This document shows positions 23,069-30,837 of a DNA stretch of 64,000 nucleotides, one piece after another. Both the position numbers and the translations under genes were made by a program. The stretch covers positions 1,426,001-1,490,000 of the forward strand of contig NZ_CP042829.1 in NCBI RefSeq assembly GCF_008838325.1, written 5' to 3'. Below the pieces are notes generated by a model that saw nothing but the letters and a program-made list of their open reading frames with translations, was not told the DNA's origin and searched no databases. This DNA is from Tepidiforma bonchosmolovskayae (GTDB taxonomy: Bacteria; Chloroflexota; Dehalococcoidia; Tepidiformales; Tepidiformaceae). The number at the start of each line of letters is the position of its first letter. Position 1 is the stretch's first letter.

Positions 23069-24160
23069 ATGCGCTCCCTCGCCGCACTCCTCACCGCCCT
23101 CCTCGGCGCGGCCCTCGTCCTCCTCGCCGCCGCGCCCGCGCCCCGGCCCCGCGCCCAGGCCCCCGCCGGCGGCCTCCCCTACCGCGCCGTCGCCCCCGCG
23201 CTCGCCGCCGACTCCGCCGCCGGCACCCCCACCCCCACCGCCACCCTCCCGCCCGCCTCCGCCTGCGGCTACCGCGCCGCCGTCCGCGCCCTCGCCGACC
23301 CCGCTGCCGCCGCCGTCGACCGCACCCCCGCGTCCGCCACCATCGGCGGCCTCCTCGCCCTCGACCGCCCCCCCGGCCTGGCCCCCGCCAGCCCCCGCCA
23401 GCTCCCCTCCGAAGGCCGCGCCGTCCAGCTCACCGCCTGGCTCCGCGGCGCCATCCGCACCCCCGACGGCGGCATCGACCTCCTCATCTCGACCAGCCCC
23501 GATGGCCCCCTCCTCCGCGCCCGCTTCCCCGGCCTCGATTGCACCGAAGGCGCCAGCGAAGCCGACCGCGCCGCCATCGAAGCCGCCCGCATCGCCTTCA
23601 TCAACCGCTGCGGCGTCCCCACCGCCGGCAGCTGGCGGCCCCTCGGCGGACAGGCCGTCCTCGTCGGCGTCCCCGCCTGGGGCGAACCGCGCCCCTCCGG
23701 CGCCGACGGCGCACCCACCGGCATCGAACTCGCCCCCGTCCTCGACTTCGCCATGCCCCAGGGCGCCACCTGCGACCCCAGCCAGCCCTTCGGCCCGACC
23801 CCCACGCCCACGCCCGGCGCCGCGCTCGAAATGCTCATCAACGTCAACCCCATCCGCGTCAGCCGTGGCGGACAGGTCACCGTCACCATCATCGTCCAGG
23901 AGCCGCCCCCGCCCGGCGGCACCCCCATCCCCGGCCCCGCCGGCATCCCCTGCAGCTACACCGCCTACGACCGCGCCCTCACCCCCATCGCCTCCGGCGG
24001 CCCCAGCCCCACCGGCCCCGGCGGCACCGTCAGCTGGACCTTCACCGTCCCGCCCGACGCCGCCCTCAGCGACTACAGCACCAACACCCACGGACGCGTC
24101 ACCCCCGCCTGCCAGGGCCTCACCGCCCGCGGCTCCGCCCGGCTGGAGATTGTCGAATGA
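23069..24160 (+). CDS. Secreted protein with OB-like and Ig-like regions, function unknown
   Basis: A 363-residue exported protein. Signal peptide at 1-31 (SLAALLTALLGAALVLLAAA), then a Thr/Pro linker (GTPTPTATLPP). Residues about 110-250 form a region that recalls OB-fold exported domains (GRAVQLTAWLRGAIRTPDGGIDLLISTSPDGPLLRARFP, cut here by unrelated residues). The C-terminus (about 250-363) looks like an Ig-like beta domain: VNPIRVSRGGQVTVTIIVQ ... GTVSWTFTVP. No enzyme motif was recognised. Its stop codon touches the short inverted heptamer array; the gap to the convergent S23-family gene is 33 bp. Confidence 0.72.
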   Translation: MRSLAALLTALLGAALVLLAAAPAPRPRAQAPAGGLPYRAVAPALAADSAAGTPTPTATLPPASACGYRAAVRALADPAAAAVDRTPASATIGGLLALDRPPGLAPASPRQLPSEGRAVQLTAWLRGAIRTPDGGIDLLISTSPDGPLLRARFPGLDCTEGASEADRAAIEAARIAFINRCGVPTAGSWRPLGGQAVLVGVPAWGEPRPSGADGAPTGIELAPVLDFAMPQGATCDPSQPFGPTPTPTPGAALEMLINVNPIRVSRGGQVTVTIIVQEPPPPGGTPIPGPAGIPCSYTAYDRALTPIASGGPSPTGPGGTVSWTFTVPPDAALSDYSTNTHGRVTPACQGLTARGSARLEIVE

Positions 24161-24161
24161 C

Positions 24162-24193
24162 GGGGAGCGGGGAGCAGGGAGCGGGGAGCAGGG
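24162..24193. repeat. GGGAGCR array G (short, inverted orientation)
   Basis: Thirty-two bases (about 4.5 heptamers) of GGGAGCG/GGGAGCA on the + strand, the only array in this orientation. It is the entire gap between the stop codons of two convergent genes and is an inverted copy of array B on the other side of the S23-family gene. Confidence 0.92.
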
Positions 24194-24583
24194 TCAGGGG
24201 TCGCGCGAGGGGAGGTTGCGCCGGCTGCGGAGCGAACGGGCGAGTTGAAACAGCCCGGCGCTGAGGCGGTCAATCCGTTCCGCGAAGCGGTCATATTCGG
24301 CCTGCTGAATCCAGGACAGCCGCCGCGCCATGTCCAGCCAGCAGTCCAGTTCGAACAGCGATGACCGCGCCCGGTCGACGAACGATGCGTAGTCCAGCGG
24401 CGTGCTTCGCCCGTTCCCTTCGGCGATGTTCGCGGACACGGACATGGCAGCGCCGCAGATCTGGTCGCGGAACCACTCCTCTTCCTTGATGTGGCGCCGA
24501 CGCGCGACCAGGAGGACCTGCTCCGCCAAATCCTGGGCGAGGTGCCAGACTTCGAGCTTTCGATACGGCAGCGGGCCCGACAT
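24194..24583 (-). CDS. S23-family four-helix-bundle protein
   Basis: A 129-residue protein of the four-helix-bundle (S23 / 23S rRNA intervening-sequence) family. The hallmark pieces are present: YRKLEVWHLAQDLAEQVL at the N-terminus, FRDQICGAAMSVSANIAEG in the second helix, DYASFVDRARSSLFELDCWL in the third and a final helix ending LARSLR. Relatives include the Avd protein of diversity-generating retroelements, but no reverse transcriptase is in this window. The start at 24583 is fixed by the family N-terminus and by TACAGT 8 nt upstream. Inverted GGGAGCR arrays flank the gene, so it may be, or derive from, a small mobile cassette. The biochemical role is unknown. Confidence 0.9.
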   Translation of the reverse strand: MSGPLPYRKLEVWHLAQDLAEQVLLVARRRHIKEEEWFRDQICGAAMSVSANIAEGNGRSTPLDYASFVDRARSSLFELDCWLDMARRLSWIQQAEYDRFAERIDRLSAGLFQLARSLRSRRNLPSRDP

Positions 24584-24591
24584 CGCCCCGG

Positions 24592-24597
24592 ACTGTA
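24592..24597 (-). promoter_or_regulatory. -10 hexamer TACAGT of the S23-family gene
   Basis: TACAGT on the - strand lies between array B and the ATG, 8 nt from it; no Shine-Dalgarno sequence. The gene therefore carries its own promoter inside the array-bounded cassette. Confidence 0.45.
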
Positions 24598-24621
24598 CTA
24601 CCCCGCCGGCCCCTGCATCCA

Positions 24622-24822
24622 CCCCGCTCCCTGCTCCCCGCTCCCTGCTCCCCGCTCCCTGCTCCCCGCTCCCTGCTCCCCGCTCCCTGCTCCCCGCTCC
24701 CTGCTCCCCGCTCCCTGCTCCCCGCTCCCTGCTCCCTGCTCCCCGCTCCCCGCTCCCCGCTCCCCGCTTCCTGCTCCCCGCTCCCCGCTCCCCGCTCCCC
24801 GCTCCCTGCTCCCCGCTCCCCG
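24622..24822. repeat. GGGAGCR heptamer array B (about 29 units)
   Basis: About 200 bp of heptamers, GGGAGCR on the - strand. The first half alternates CTGCTCC and CCGCTCC strictly, making a 14-bp higher-order repeat; one CCGCTTC variant occurs near 24770. It lies just upstream of the S23-family gene and is inverted relative to array G. Confidence 0.95.
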
Positions 24823-24919
24823 TTAACCCCCCCTTACCCCCGCGCGTTACTACCGCCGGACGGAGAGCACCCGCCGTGCTCGCCGTACCCGGCGCTTCCC
24901 CGCGCCTCCCACGAAAGGA

Positions 24920-24948
24920 TTGACCCTTGCACCACCGGTCAGTACCTT
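24920..24948 (+). promoter_or_regulatory. Promoter TTGACC-N17-TACCTT upstream of the surface-protein gene
   Basis: TTGACC (24920-24925) and TACCTT (24943-24948) have the ideal 17-bp spacing. It is one of only three well-formed -35/-10 pairs noticed in the window. Confidence 0.6.
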
Positions 24949-25041
24949 TCGCAAGACTTTACCCGCGCCCGGGGCACGCCCCGCGGCGCCCCATGCCGTC
25001 CACCACACCAGGAGGCCCCATGCCCCTGCCCACCCGCCCGC

Positions 25042-25077
25042 CGCTCCCTGCTCCCTGCTCCCTGCTCCCTGCTCCCC
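25042..25077. repeat. GGGAGCR array C (5 units)
   Basis: Five uniform CTCCCTG heptamers (GGGAGCA on the - strand) within the leader of the surface-protein gene. A purine site AGGAGG and ATG lie just upstream, but the frame they open is repeat translation. Confidence 0.85.
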
Positions 25078-25143
25078 CACGGGCGGGGCCGGCCCGGGCG
25101 GCGCTCCTCCCTCCTCCCTCGGCGGAGCGGAGCGGATGGGCTG

Positions 25144-25166
25144 GGCTCCCCGCTCCCCGCTCCCTC
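25144..25166. repeat. GGGAGCR array D (3 units)
   Basis: Three GGGAGCG heptamers on the - strand inside the same leader. Confidence 0.75.
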
Positions 25167-25190
25167 GGGGTGGCGGCGGTGCCGGGGCAC

Positions 25191-25231
25191 TGCTCCCTGC
25201 TCCCCGCTCCCCGCTCCCCGCTCCCCGCTCC
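25191..25231. repeat. GGGAGCR array E (about 6 units)
   Basis: Six heptamers, mostly CCGCTCC on the + strand, in the leader of the surface-protein gene. Confidence 0.85.
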
Positions 25232-25711
25232 AGCCTCCAACCTCGGCGCACCCGCGCCGGGTGGCAGGACATCCCACACTCGGTACGAAAGGAGGGCTTC
25301 GCTGAGCGCGGCCGGCCGCCCGGCGCCGGGAACGCCGTGACGCTCCCGTAGGGCAGCAGGGCCCCGCACCAACGAAATCCGCACACACCACCGTCCGACC
25401 ATGAGGGAAGCCCGGATCCGCCCCCGGCCAGCGCCAGGCCAGGCGCGGCAGACGAGCGGGCAACCTCGCCAGCAGCCGAAGCCGGCACCCGCCGGCGCCA
25501 CCTGCAGAACGAATGCCCGCAGTCCGGGCGCATCCGGAACACGGGAGCCGGCCCCCACCGGGGCAGGCCCCGCCAGCAACCCGAATCGAGATGGGGCCCG
25601 CGGCGAACGCCGCACCGCCCCGCAACCACAGCCAGGAGCGTTTCGCTCCGGACCCCGCACCCGCGGGGGAACGAACCGAAACGACTCACATGACTGGAGA
25701 GGTAACAGAAT

Positions 25712-28700
25712 TTGAGTAAGGAACTTGCTCAGACCGTTGGCGGAAAGCGGGTCGCGTGGCTCATCGCGATCCTCGCCGCCTTCGCCGTCATGGCAGCCCT
25801 GGGCAGCCAGTGGCGCGGCGCCAGCGCGCAGCTGCCGCTGACGACGACGAATGTGACCCAAAGCCCGGCGGCCGGGTCGACCATCAACCCCGGCAGCACC
25901 ATTACCTACACCCTCACCGCGACCCTCACCGCGAACCTGCCGAACACAGGCGATGAGCTCACGATGCAGATCGACCTGCCGGCGGGGGTCACCGTCGCCA
26001 GCGTCACCTGCAGCCCCCCGACGGGCGGTAACATTACTACTACCCTCGACACAACTGGTCCCGAAGTCGGCTGCAACTGGGTCGACGCGACGCCGGGTAT
26101 TCAGGCGGGTACGTATACCGCCACGATCACGGTAACCGCAGGCGTAGGCCCGACCATCGCTGCGCCGACCGATGCCGAGGTCTGCGCCGATACCAACGGG
26201 AACGAGGACTGCGACGACGAAACTGGCACCGATCTGCTGGCGATGACCCTCGCCTCGAGCGTCGGCACCCTCAATGTCAACGGCATTACGACCAACGCCA
26301 CCACGGCTGCTGCCGGTGGCCAGGTCACCGTCACCTTCAACATCCCCGCCGGCCTCACCTACTGCTCCGACGGCACGGGCGGGGATGCTCGCGCCTTCAC
26401 GGCTGCTGACCAGACGGTCACGGGCCTGAACGTCGTGAGTACGACCCCCACGACTGCCCTCGACACCGCGGCCGGCACGCACACCGTCGTCGTGACCGAC
26501 GATGCCACCGTCGGCGGCACCGTCAGCATCTCGACGCACCTCGCGGGGGCCGCCGCCGGCACCGGCTGCTCCTCCACGACGGTCAATATCACCTCCGCCA
26601 ACTTCGTGCTGCCGCAGCTCCGCCACATCGCGGATAACGGTACCGTCATCGCCGGCCAGGAAGTCAGCAACAACGTCCGCGGCTCGCAGCACACCATCTG
26701 CACCGTCAACCCGGCCAACAACCAGGGCATCCAGCTGCCGGTCGGCATCACGCTCTCGAACATCGTCGTCACCAACGGCGGCGGCTACGCGAGCACCGCG
26801 GATACCGACCCCACGTTCAGCGACGTCATCATCAACACGCAGACCATCGGCGGCCAGCCGGCCACCTGCGTCACCTGGCGCTCGCTCGATGCCGGCGACC
26901 AGACCATCAGCGTCCTCTACGTCGGCCTCGACGGCGTCCAGTACAACGTCCTCTGGAACGCCACCCAGGGCCTCGTCAAGGAGTGGAACACCCTCGAGGC
27001 GAGCACCATCACCTCGGGCACCGTCTCCGGCACCGGCGACAACGTCAGCGTGACGCGCACCCTCCCGGTGACCCTGAACCCGGTTACGGGCCAGTACCAG
27101 GGCACCGCGGTCAACATCACCGACACCTTCCTCGGCAGCCACACCAACTCGGCCGGCCAGAAGGAAGGCCCGATGTCGCTCGCTGGCGTCCAGTGGACCG
27201 TGACCAAGACGGGCTGCGGCACGCTCTCCGGCACGACCTCCGGCACGACGACCCTCACCTCGACCGGCGGCGTCGGCAATGAGCCGAGCGTCTCCTTCGA
27301 CCCCGACGGCTGCGCTCCGGGCAGCACCGCCACGGTCACCATCACCGGCTCGGAACCCGGCGCCCTCGGCTCCGGCACCCCGAAGACGGTGACCCAGTCG
27401 ATCACCTTCTCCTTCACGGCCCAGATCCCGGCGAAGCACGTCTTCCTCGCCTGGGCCGGCCAGCGCGTCGTCCTCGAGCACAACTGGGCCCTCGACCCGT
27501 CCAGCCTGACCTCGTCAGCTCAGACGTGCCCGACCGCGACCGGCTTCGACGGTCCTGATGTCCAGTACATCAAGGGTTCCGGCCCCGGCAACTTCCTGCC
27601 CGGCGGCACGGTCCAATCGATCGACACCGACAGCGAAGCCTTGGCGTTACTGACCACCGGCAGCCAGGTCGTCCAGGGCACCAACTACCCGGCCTGCACC
27701 TCCGTCGCCGTCTTTGAATCGGAAGACCAGGGCCAGGTCGATATCGAGGCCTTCATCGAGGACGCCCCGGCCTCCAAGGTCGCTTGGGTCGTCTACTACA
27801 TGAAGATCGAGCGCGTGAACCTCTCGCTGGTCACGCAGGTCTCCAAGCCGACCCACAACGGCTCCGCCGCTCCCGATTGGGCGCCCGGCAACCCGTGGGA
27901 CGCCTCGAAGGATGACGCCGACGGCGCCGCCGAGTGGAACGTCTCGAAGGACATCCTCGTCCGCGGCCGCGTCTCCGGCTGGTTCGTCAACAGCAACCCG
28001 TCCGGCCGCCCGGCCGATACGAGCAACCCGCTCAACGTCCTCCCGGCCAACCGCTGGGTCATGCCGAACGACTGGCCGCTCCTCGCCGGCGGTCCCGATG
28101 GCGAAGAGGCGTACGGCACTGCGGAGCAGTTCCGGCCCTACTACGACATCATGATCGCCCCGAACAACGTCCTCGGCCTGGCGCTCGCCAACCCGGACGG
28201 CACCGGCCTGAACCTCGTCGCCGTCGTCGCCGCGGGCAACACCGGGGTCGGCTCGTCGACCTCGCCGATCAAGGTCACGACCTGCGCCTCGCTCCAGGCC
28301 AACGACACCATTGTGATCGGCACCACCAGCAAGACGGTCTCGTCCTGCACGGGTACCTCTCTTGTCATCACCGCGCCGTTCACCGCGGCGCCGGCCGCAG
28401 GCACGCCGATCTTTGAGTCCTCTGGCGTTCCGTTCATCGGTCCGTACAGCGCCCTCGATATCGTCGGCCTCGCGAAGGACGGTTTCGGCGGCACCGCGCC
28501 CACCTCGTGGGCAACGGCCAGCGTCCGGGATACGGCCTGGAAGGACTTCGACGTCGACTGGTGGGACGCCCCGATGCCGCCCGCCCTGGTCAGCGTCGCC
28601 GTCCGCGGCACCGGCTTCATCAAGGCGGTCTACAAGGACGAGGTCTACTACCTCGGCACGCCCAACACCCCGTCGGTGGCTGCTGGCGGCACGCAGGTGT

Positions 28701-29971
28701 ACCCGAATCCGTACTACTGGACCGAGATCCCCGAGAGCCCGTTCATCAGCGCGGTCGCTGCCGGCGGCGGCTACCTCTGGGATAGCTGGGGCACGGTTGG
28801 CCCGTTCATGCGGCCGTACCCGTTCTGGAAGCCCGTCCGCATCGGCGTGAACAGCGCCGGCATCGGCGAAGCCCTCAGCTCGACCGACATCGCCGAGCTG
28901 ACCATCATCCGCAACGCCTACAACGACCAGACGATCGCCCGCGACCTGGTCGTCTACAGCGACAACCACGGCGAGTTCATGGTTGCCGCCAACGGCGACT
29001 TCAAGACCGACCTCTCGGCCTGCGCCACCAACGCGCTCGCCGGCGGCAAGCACTGCAAGCCCGGCGACAAGGTCGGCAAGGCCACCATCACCGCCACCGC
29101 CGACTACCCGGACTTCCGCGGCAAGCACTTCCCGGTCGCGTCCAACGCCGTCACGGTCGACTGGACCTGGGGCGGCTACAAGGACGTCACGATCGAGAAG
29201 GGCGAGACCGACCAGTTCGTCTACGTCGTCTTCCACGCGCTCGACCGCGATGGGTTCTGCTCCGTGCCGACCGGCGCGGTCAGCCTCCACCCGGTCCTCT
29301 CCAGCGCGGATGCGGGGAACGACTTCTCGAGCCTCGGCGCCCGCTACAACGGCGACCCGGTTGAGAACGTCGACTTCCTCATCGACAGCGGCGAGGGCAT
29401 CATCATCGCCCAGTCCGGCGGCGGCGCCATCAACGATGGCAAGCGGTTCGCTACCGGCGTGACGACCTTCTCCGTCGCTGCCAACGACCCGGCCGTCACC
29501 GGCCTCAAGGAGTTCCCGCTCAGCCCGCTCGCGGCGCAGGGCCAGACCGATGAGTGCCAGGCCTGGATCAAGGTCTCGAACAGCCTCCTCGGCATCGTCA
29601 ACGTCCTCGCCATCGCGCACGACGACGAAGGCAACATCGGCTTCGACCGGGTCATCGACCTCCAGACCACCACGAGCTACACGCTCAACTTCCGGTGGAG
29701 CCTCATCACCTGGGCTGGCGCCAACAACATCCCGGTGATGGATGCCATCAAGGGCACCGGCAAGAACGATGCCGGCAACGACATCTCCGCCAGCGTCACG
29801 GCCATCTACGGCTGGGATGCTGCGGGCCAGAAGTGGCTCGGGTTCTTCCCGGCGGGCGTGAATGTGCCCGGCGCGAACGACCTGAACGCCCTCAAGACTG
29901 GCGAGGCCTACTGGATCGCCATCACCGGTCCGTCGTCCGTCACCTGGACTATCGCGACCAACGTCGACTAG
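25712..29971 (+). CDS. Giant secreted surface protein (S-layer candidate)
   Basis: A 1419-residue exported protein. Signal peptide at about 1-40 (VAWLIAILAAFAVMAALGSQ, cleavage near GASAQ). The N-terminal third holds DUF11-like beta modules with Thr-rich strands (STINPGSTITYTLTATL; AAGGQVTVTFNIPAGLTYC). The middle is aromatic-rich and unrecognised. The last 95 residues form a module (LNFRWSLITWAGANNIPVMDA ... EAYWIAITG, split here) that recalls the LxxGWNLVGW end-domains of Chloroflexota surface proteins. The start is TTG with GGAGAGG 9 nt upstream. Length, export, long leader and codon choice unlike its neighbours (many ACG, CCG, AAG) suit an abundant envelope protein; an adhesin is the alternative. 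Confidence 0.8.
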   Translation: MSKELAQTVGGKRVAWLIAILAAFAVMAALGSQWRGASAQLPLTTTNVTQSPAAGSTINPGSTITYTLTATLTANLPNTGDELTMQIDLPAGVTVASVTCSPPTGGNITTTLDTTGPEVGCNWVDATPGIQAGTYTATITVTAGVGPTIAAPTDAEVCADTNGNEDCDDETGTDLLAMTLASSVGTLNVNGITTNATTAAAGGQVTVTFNIPAGLTYCSDGTGGDARAFTAADQTVTGLNVVSTTPTTALDTAAGTHTVVVTDDATVGGTVSISTHLAGAAAGTGCSSTTVNITSANFVLPQLRHIADNGTVIAGQEVSNNVRGSQHTICTVNPANNQGIQLPVGITLSNIVVTNGGGYASTADTDPTFSDVIINTQTIGGQPATCVTWRSLDAGDQTISVLYVGLDGVQYNVLWNATQGLVKEWNTLEASTITSGTVSGTGDNVSVTRTLPVTLNPVTGQYQGTAVNITDTFLGSHTNSAGQKEGPMSLAGVQWTVTKTGCGTLSGTTSGTTTLTSTGGVGNEPSVSFDPDGCAPGSTATVTITGSEPGALGSGTPKTVTQSITFSFTAQIPAKHVFLAWAGQRVVLEHNWALDPSSLTSSAQTCPTATGFDGPDVQYIKGSGPGNFLPGGTVQSIDTDSEALALLTTGSQVVQGTNYPACTSVAVFESEDQGQVDIEAFIEDAPASKVAWVVYYMKIERVNLSLVTQVSKPTHNGSAAPDWAPGNPWDASKDDADGAAEWNVSKDILVRGRVSGWFVNSNPSGRPADTSNPLNVLPANRWVMPNDWPLLAGGPDGEEAYGTAEQFRPYYDIMIAPNNVLGLALANPDGTGLNLVAVVAAGNTGVGSSTSPIKVTTCASLQANDTIVIGTTSKTVSSCTGTSLVITAPFTAAPAAGTPIFESSGVPFIGPYSALDIVGLAKDGFGGTAPTSWATASVRDTAWKDFDVDWWDAPMPPALVSVAVRGTGFIKAVYKDEVYYLGTPNTPSVAAGGTQVYPNPYYWTEIPESPFISAVAAGGGYLWDSWGTVGPFMRPYPFWKPVRIGVNSAGIGEALSSTDIAELTIIRNAYNDQTIARDLVVYSDNHGEFMVAANGDFKTDLSACATNALAGGKHCKPGDKVGKATITATADYPDFRGKHFPVASNAVTVDWTWGGYKDVTIEKGETDQFVYVVFHALDRDGFCSVPTGAVSLHPVLSSADAGNDFSSLGARYNGDPVENVDFLIDSGEGIIIAQSGGGAINDGKRFATGVTTFSVAANDPAVTGLKEFPLSPLAAQGQTDECQAWIKVSNSLLGIVNVLAIAHDDEGNIGFDRVIDLQTTTSYTLNFRWSLITWAGANNIPVMDAIKGTGKNDAGNDISASVTAIYGWDAAGQKWLGFFPAGVNVPGANDLNALKTGEAYWIAITGPSSVTWTIATNVD

Positions 29972-29989
29972 CACCGGCACTCCCGGAGG

Positions 29990-30016
29990 CCGGCCTGCCC
30001 CGCGCGGGCGGGCCGG
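29990..30016 (+). other. Hairpin between the surface protein and its small neighbour
   Basis: Imperfect GC-rich inverted repeat (CCGGCCTGCCCCGCG with CGGGCGGGCCGG) starting 19 bp after the stop codon. No T tract. It could lower expression of the downstream gene relative to the large one. Confidence 0.45.
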
Positions 30017-30070
30017 TCCCCGGGGCCCGGTCCGGTTGAAACGGTCGTACAGACAGGAATGGAGCAAACC

Positions 30071-30643
30071 ATGACGAAAGTTCTCAAGGTGCTCGCTGGC
30101 GGATGGCTGGCCGCAGTCCTCGGCATCGCGCTCTTCGCGGCGGCCGGCACCCTCGGTGCCTCCACCGTCTCCGCGGAGTCGCCGCCGAATCCGCCGGCCC
30201 GGTTCGCCGGGACGGTCACCATCGACGGCCAGCCGGCTCCCGCCGGCACGGTCATCGAAGCGCGCATCGGCAACGCTGCCTGCGGCGTCACGCAGGTGTT
30301 CACCCAGGGCGGGCAGTCCCGGTACGTCCTCGATGTGCCGGCGCTCGACCCGGGCGCGAACCCGAACTGCGGCGTCGATGGCGCGGTCGTCACCTTCTAC
30401 ATCGGCGGCAAGAAGGCCGCTGAGACCGGCTCGTGGAAGAACTACCAGCTCAACGAGCTGAACCTCAGCTACACGACGCCGACGCCCACCGCGTCGCCCT
30501 CGCCGACGGCAAGGCCGCCGGCCGCCGGCAACACGGTGACCGCCGACGGCGGCGCCTCGGCCAGCTGGCTCCTCGCCATCGCCGGCCTGGGCATCCTCGC
30601 CTTCGGCGTCAGCGGCATCGCGGTCGCCCGCCGCGCCCGCTAA
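30071..30643 (+). CDS. Small exported protein with C-terminal membrane anchor
   Basis: A 190-residue protein: signal peptide (about 1-35), an extracytoplasmic beta domain (about 42-130), a Thr/Pro/Ser stalk (TPTPTASPSPTARPP) and a C-terminal transmembrane helix ending ARRAR, so it is held at the outer face of the membrane. The domain carries PPARFAGTV at its start, then ACG, YVLDV, NCGVDG, VTFYIGG and ETGSW; the same pattern occurs in two other exported proteins of this window (47874 and 48385). The ATG at 30071 has GGAG 6 nt upstream. It lies 99 bp after the giant surface protein and may anchor it. Confidence 0.8.
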   Translation: MTKVLKVLAGGWLAAVLGIALFAAAGTLGASTVSAESPPNPPARFAGTVTIDGQPAPAGTVIEARIGNAACGVTQVFTQGGQSRYVLDVPALDPGANPNCGVDGAVVTFYIGGKKAAETGSWKNYQLNELNLSYTTPTPTASPSPTARPPAAGNTVTADGGASASWLLAIAGLGILAFGVSGIAVARRAR

Positions 30644-30667
30644 CCGTCACCCCTCGCGGTGACCGCC

Positions 30668-30695
30668 ACGGGGCCCTGCACCAGCGGGGCCCCGT
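30668..30695 (+). terminator. Hairpin terminator after the surface-protein operon
   Basis: Perfect 9-bp stem ACGGGGCCC / GGGCCCCGT with a 10-nt loop, followed by TTCCTG. It lies 24 bp after the stop and 18 bp before array F. Confidence 0.75.
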
Positions 30696-30713
30696 TTCCT
30701 GTCCCCGGCAACA

Positions 30714-30837
30714 GCTCCCCGCTCCCCGCTCCCCGCTCCCCGCTCCCTGCTCCCTGCTCCCCGCTCCCTGCTCCCTGCTCCCCGCTCCCCGCTCCCTGCT
30801 CCCCGCTCCCCGCTCCCCGCTCCCCGCTCCCTCCTCC
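30714..30837. repeat. GGGAGCR heptamer array F (about 17 units)
   Basis: About 124 bp of CTCCCYG heptamers on the + strand. It fills the gap between two convergent genes up to the TAG stop of the sensor kinase; the unit next to the stop is degenerate (CTCCTCC), as at one edge of array A. Confidence 0.95.

Larger units (their letters stand above)
24823..25711 (+). other. Gene-poor leader region before the large surface protein
   Basis: About 890 bp with no convincing gene. It holds a promoter candidate at 24920-24948, three small heptamer islands (25042, 25144, 25191) and several GC-rich hairpins, for example GGAGCG-TTT-CGCTCC near 25636. Reading frames across it are low-complexity translations of the repeats. 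If the promoter at 24920 is used, the surface-protein message has an untranslated leader of about 750 nt. I could not match this leader to a riboswitch class. Confidence 0.6.

Noticed and set aside
20695-24264. Very long open frames, including one of 1189 codons here, one of 1656 codons at 30433-35403 (+) and large ones antisense to known genes
   Set aside because: They are antisense or out-of-frame to recognisable proteins and have Arg/Pro/Ser-rich, low-complexity translation, as expected in GC-rich DNA where stops are rare.
25020-25340. A 106-codon frame with AGGAGG and ATG in the leader of the surface-protein gene
   Set aside because: The translation is mostly heptamer repeats (LPAPCSLLPAP) and Pro/Ala/Arg runs, without a domain or signal peptide. 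The ribosome-like site is likely chance.
24949-25711. A cyclic-di-GMP or cobalamin riboswitch in the long leader
   Set aside because: I looked for the conserved core strings of these classes and found none. Some hairpins exist, but no known class fits.
24162-30643. Diversity-generating retroelement (Avd-like S23 protein next to a large surface protein)
   Set aside because: No reverse transcriptase, template repeat or variable repeat with adenine-specific changes was seen in the window. The S23 protein alone is not enough.
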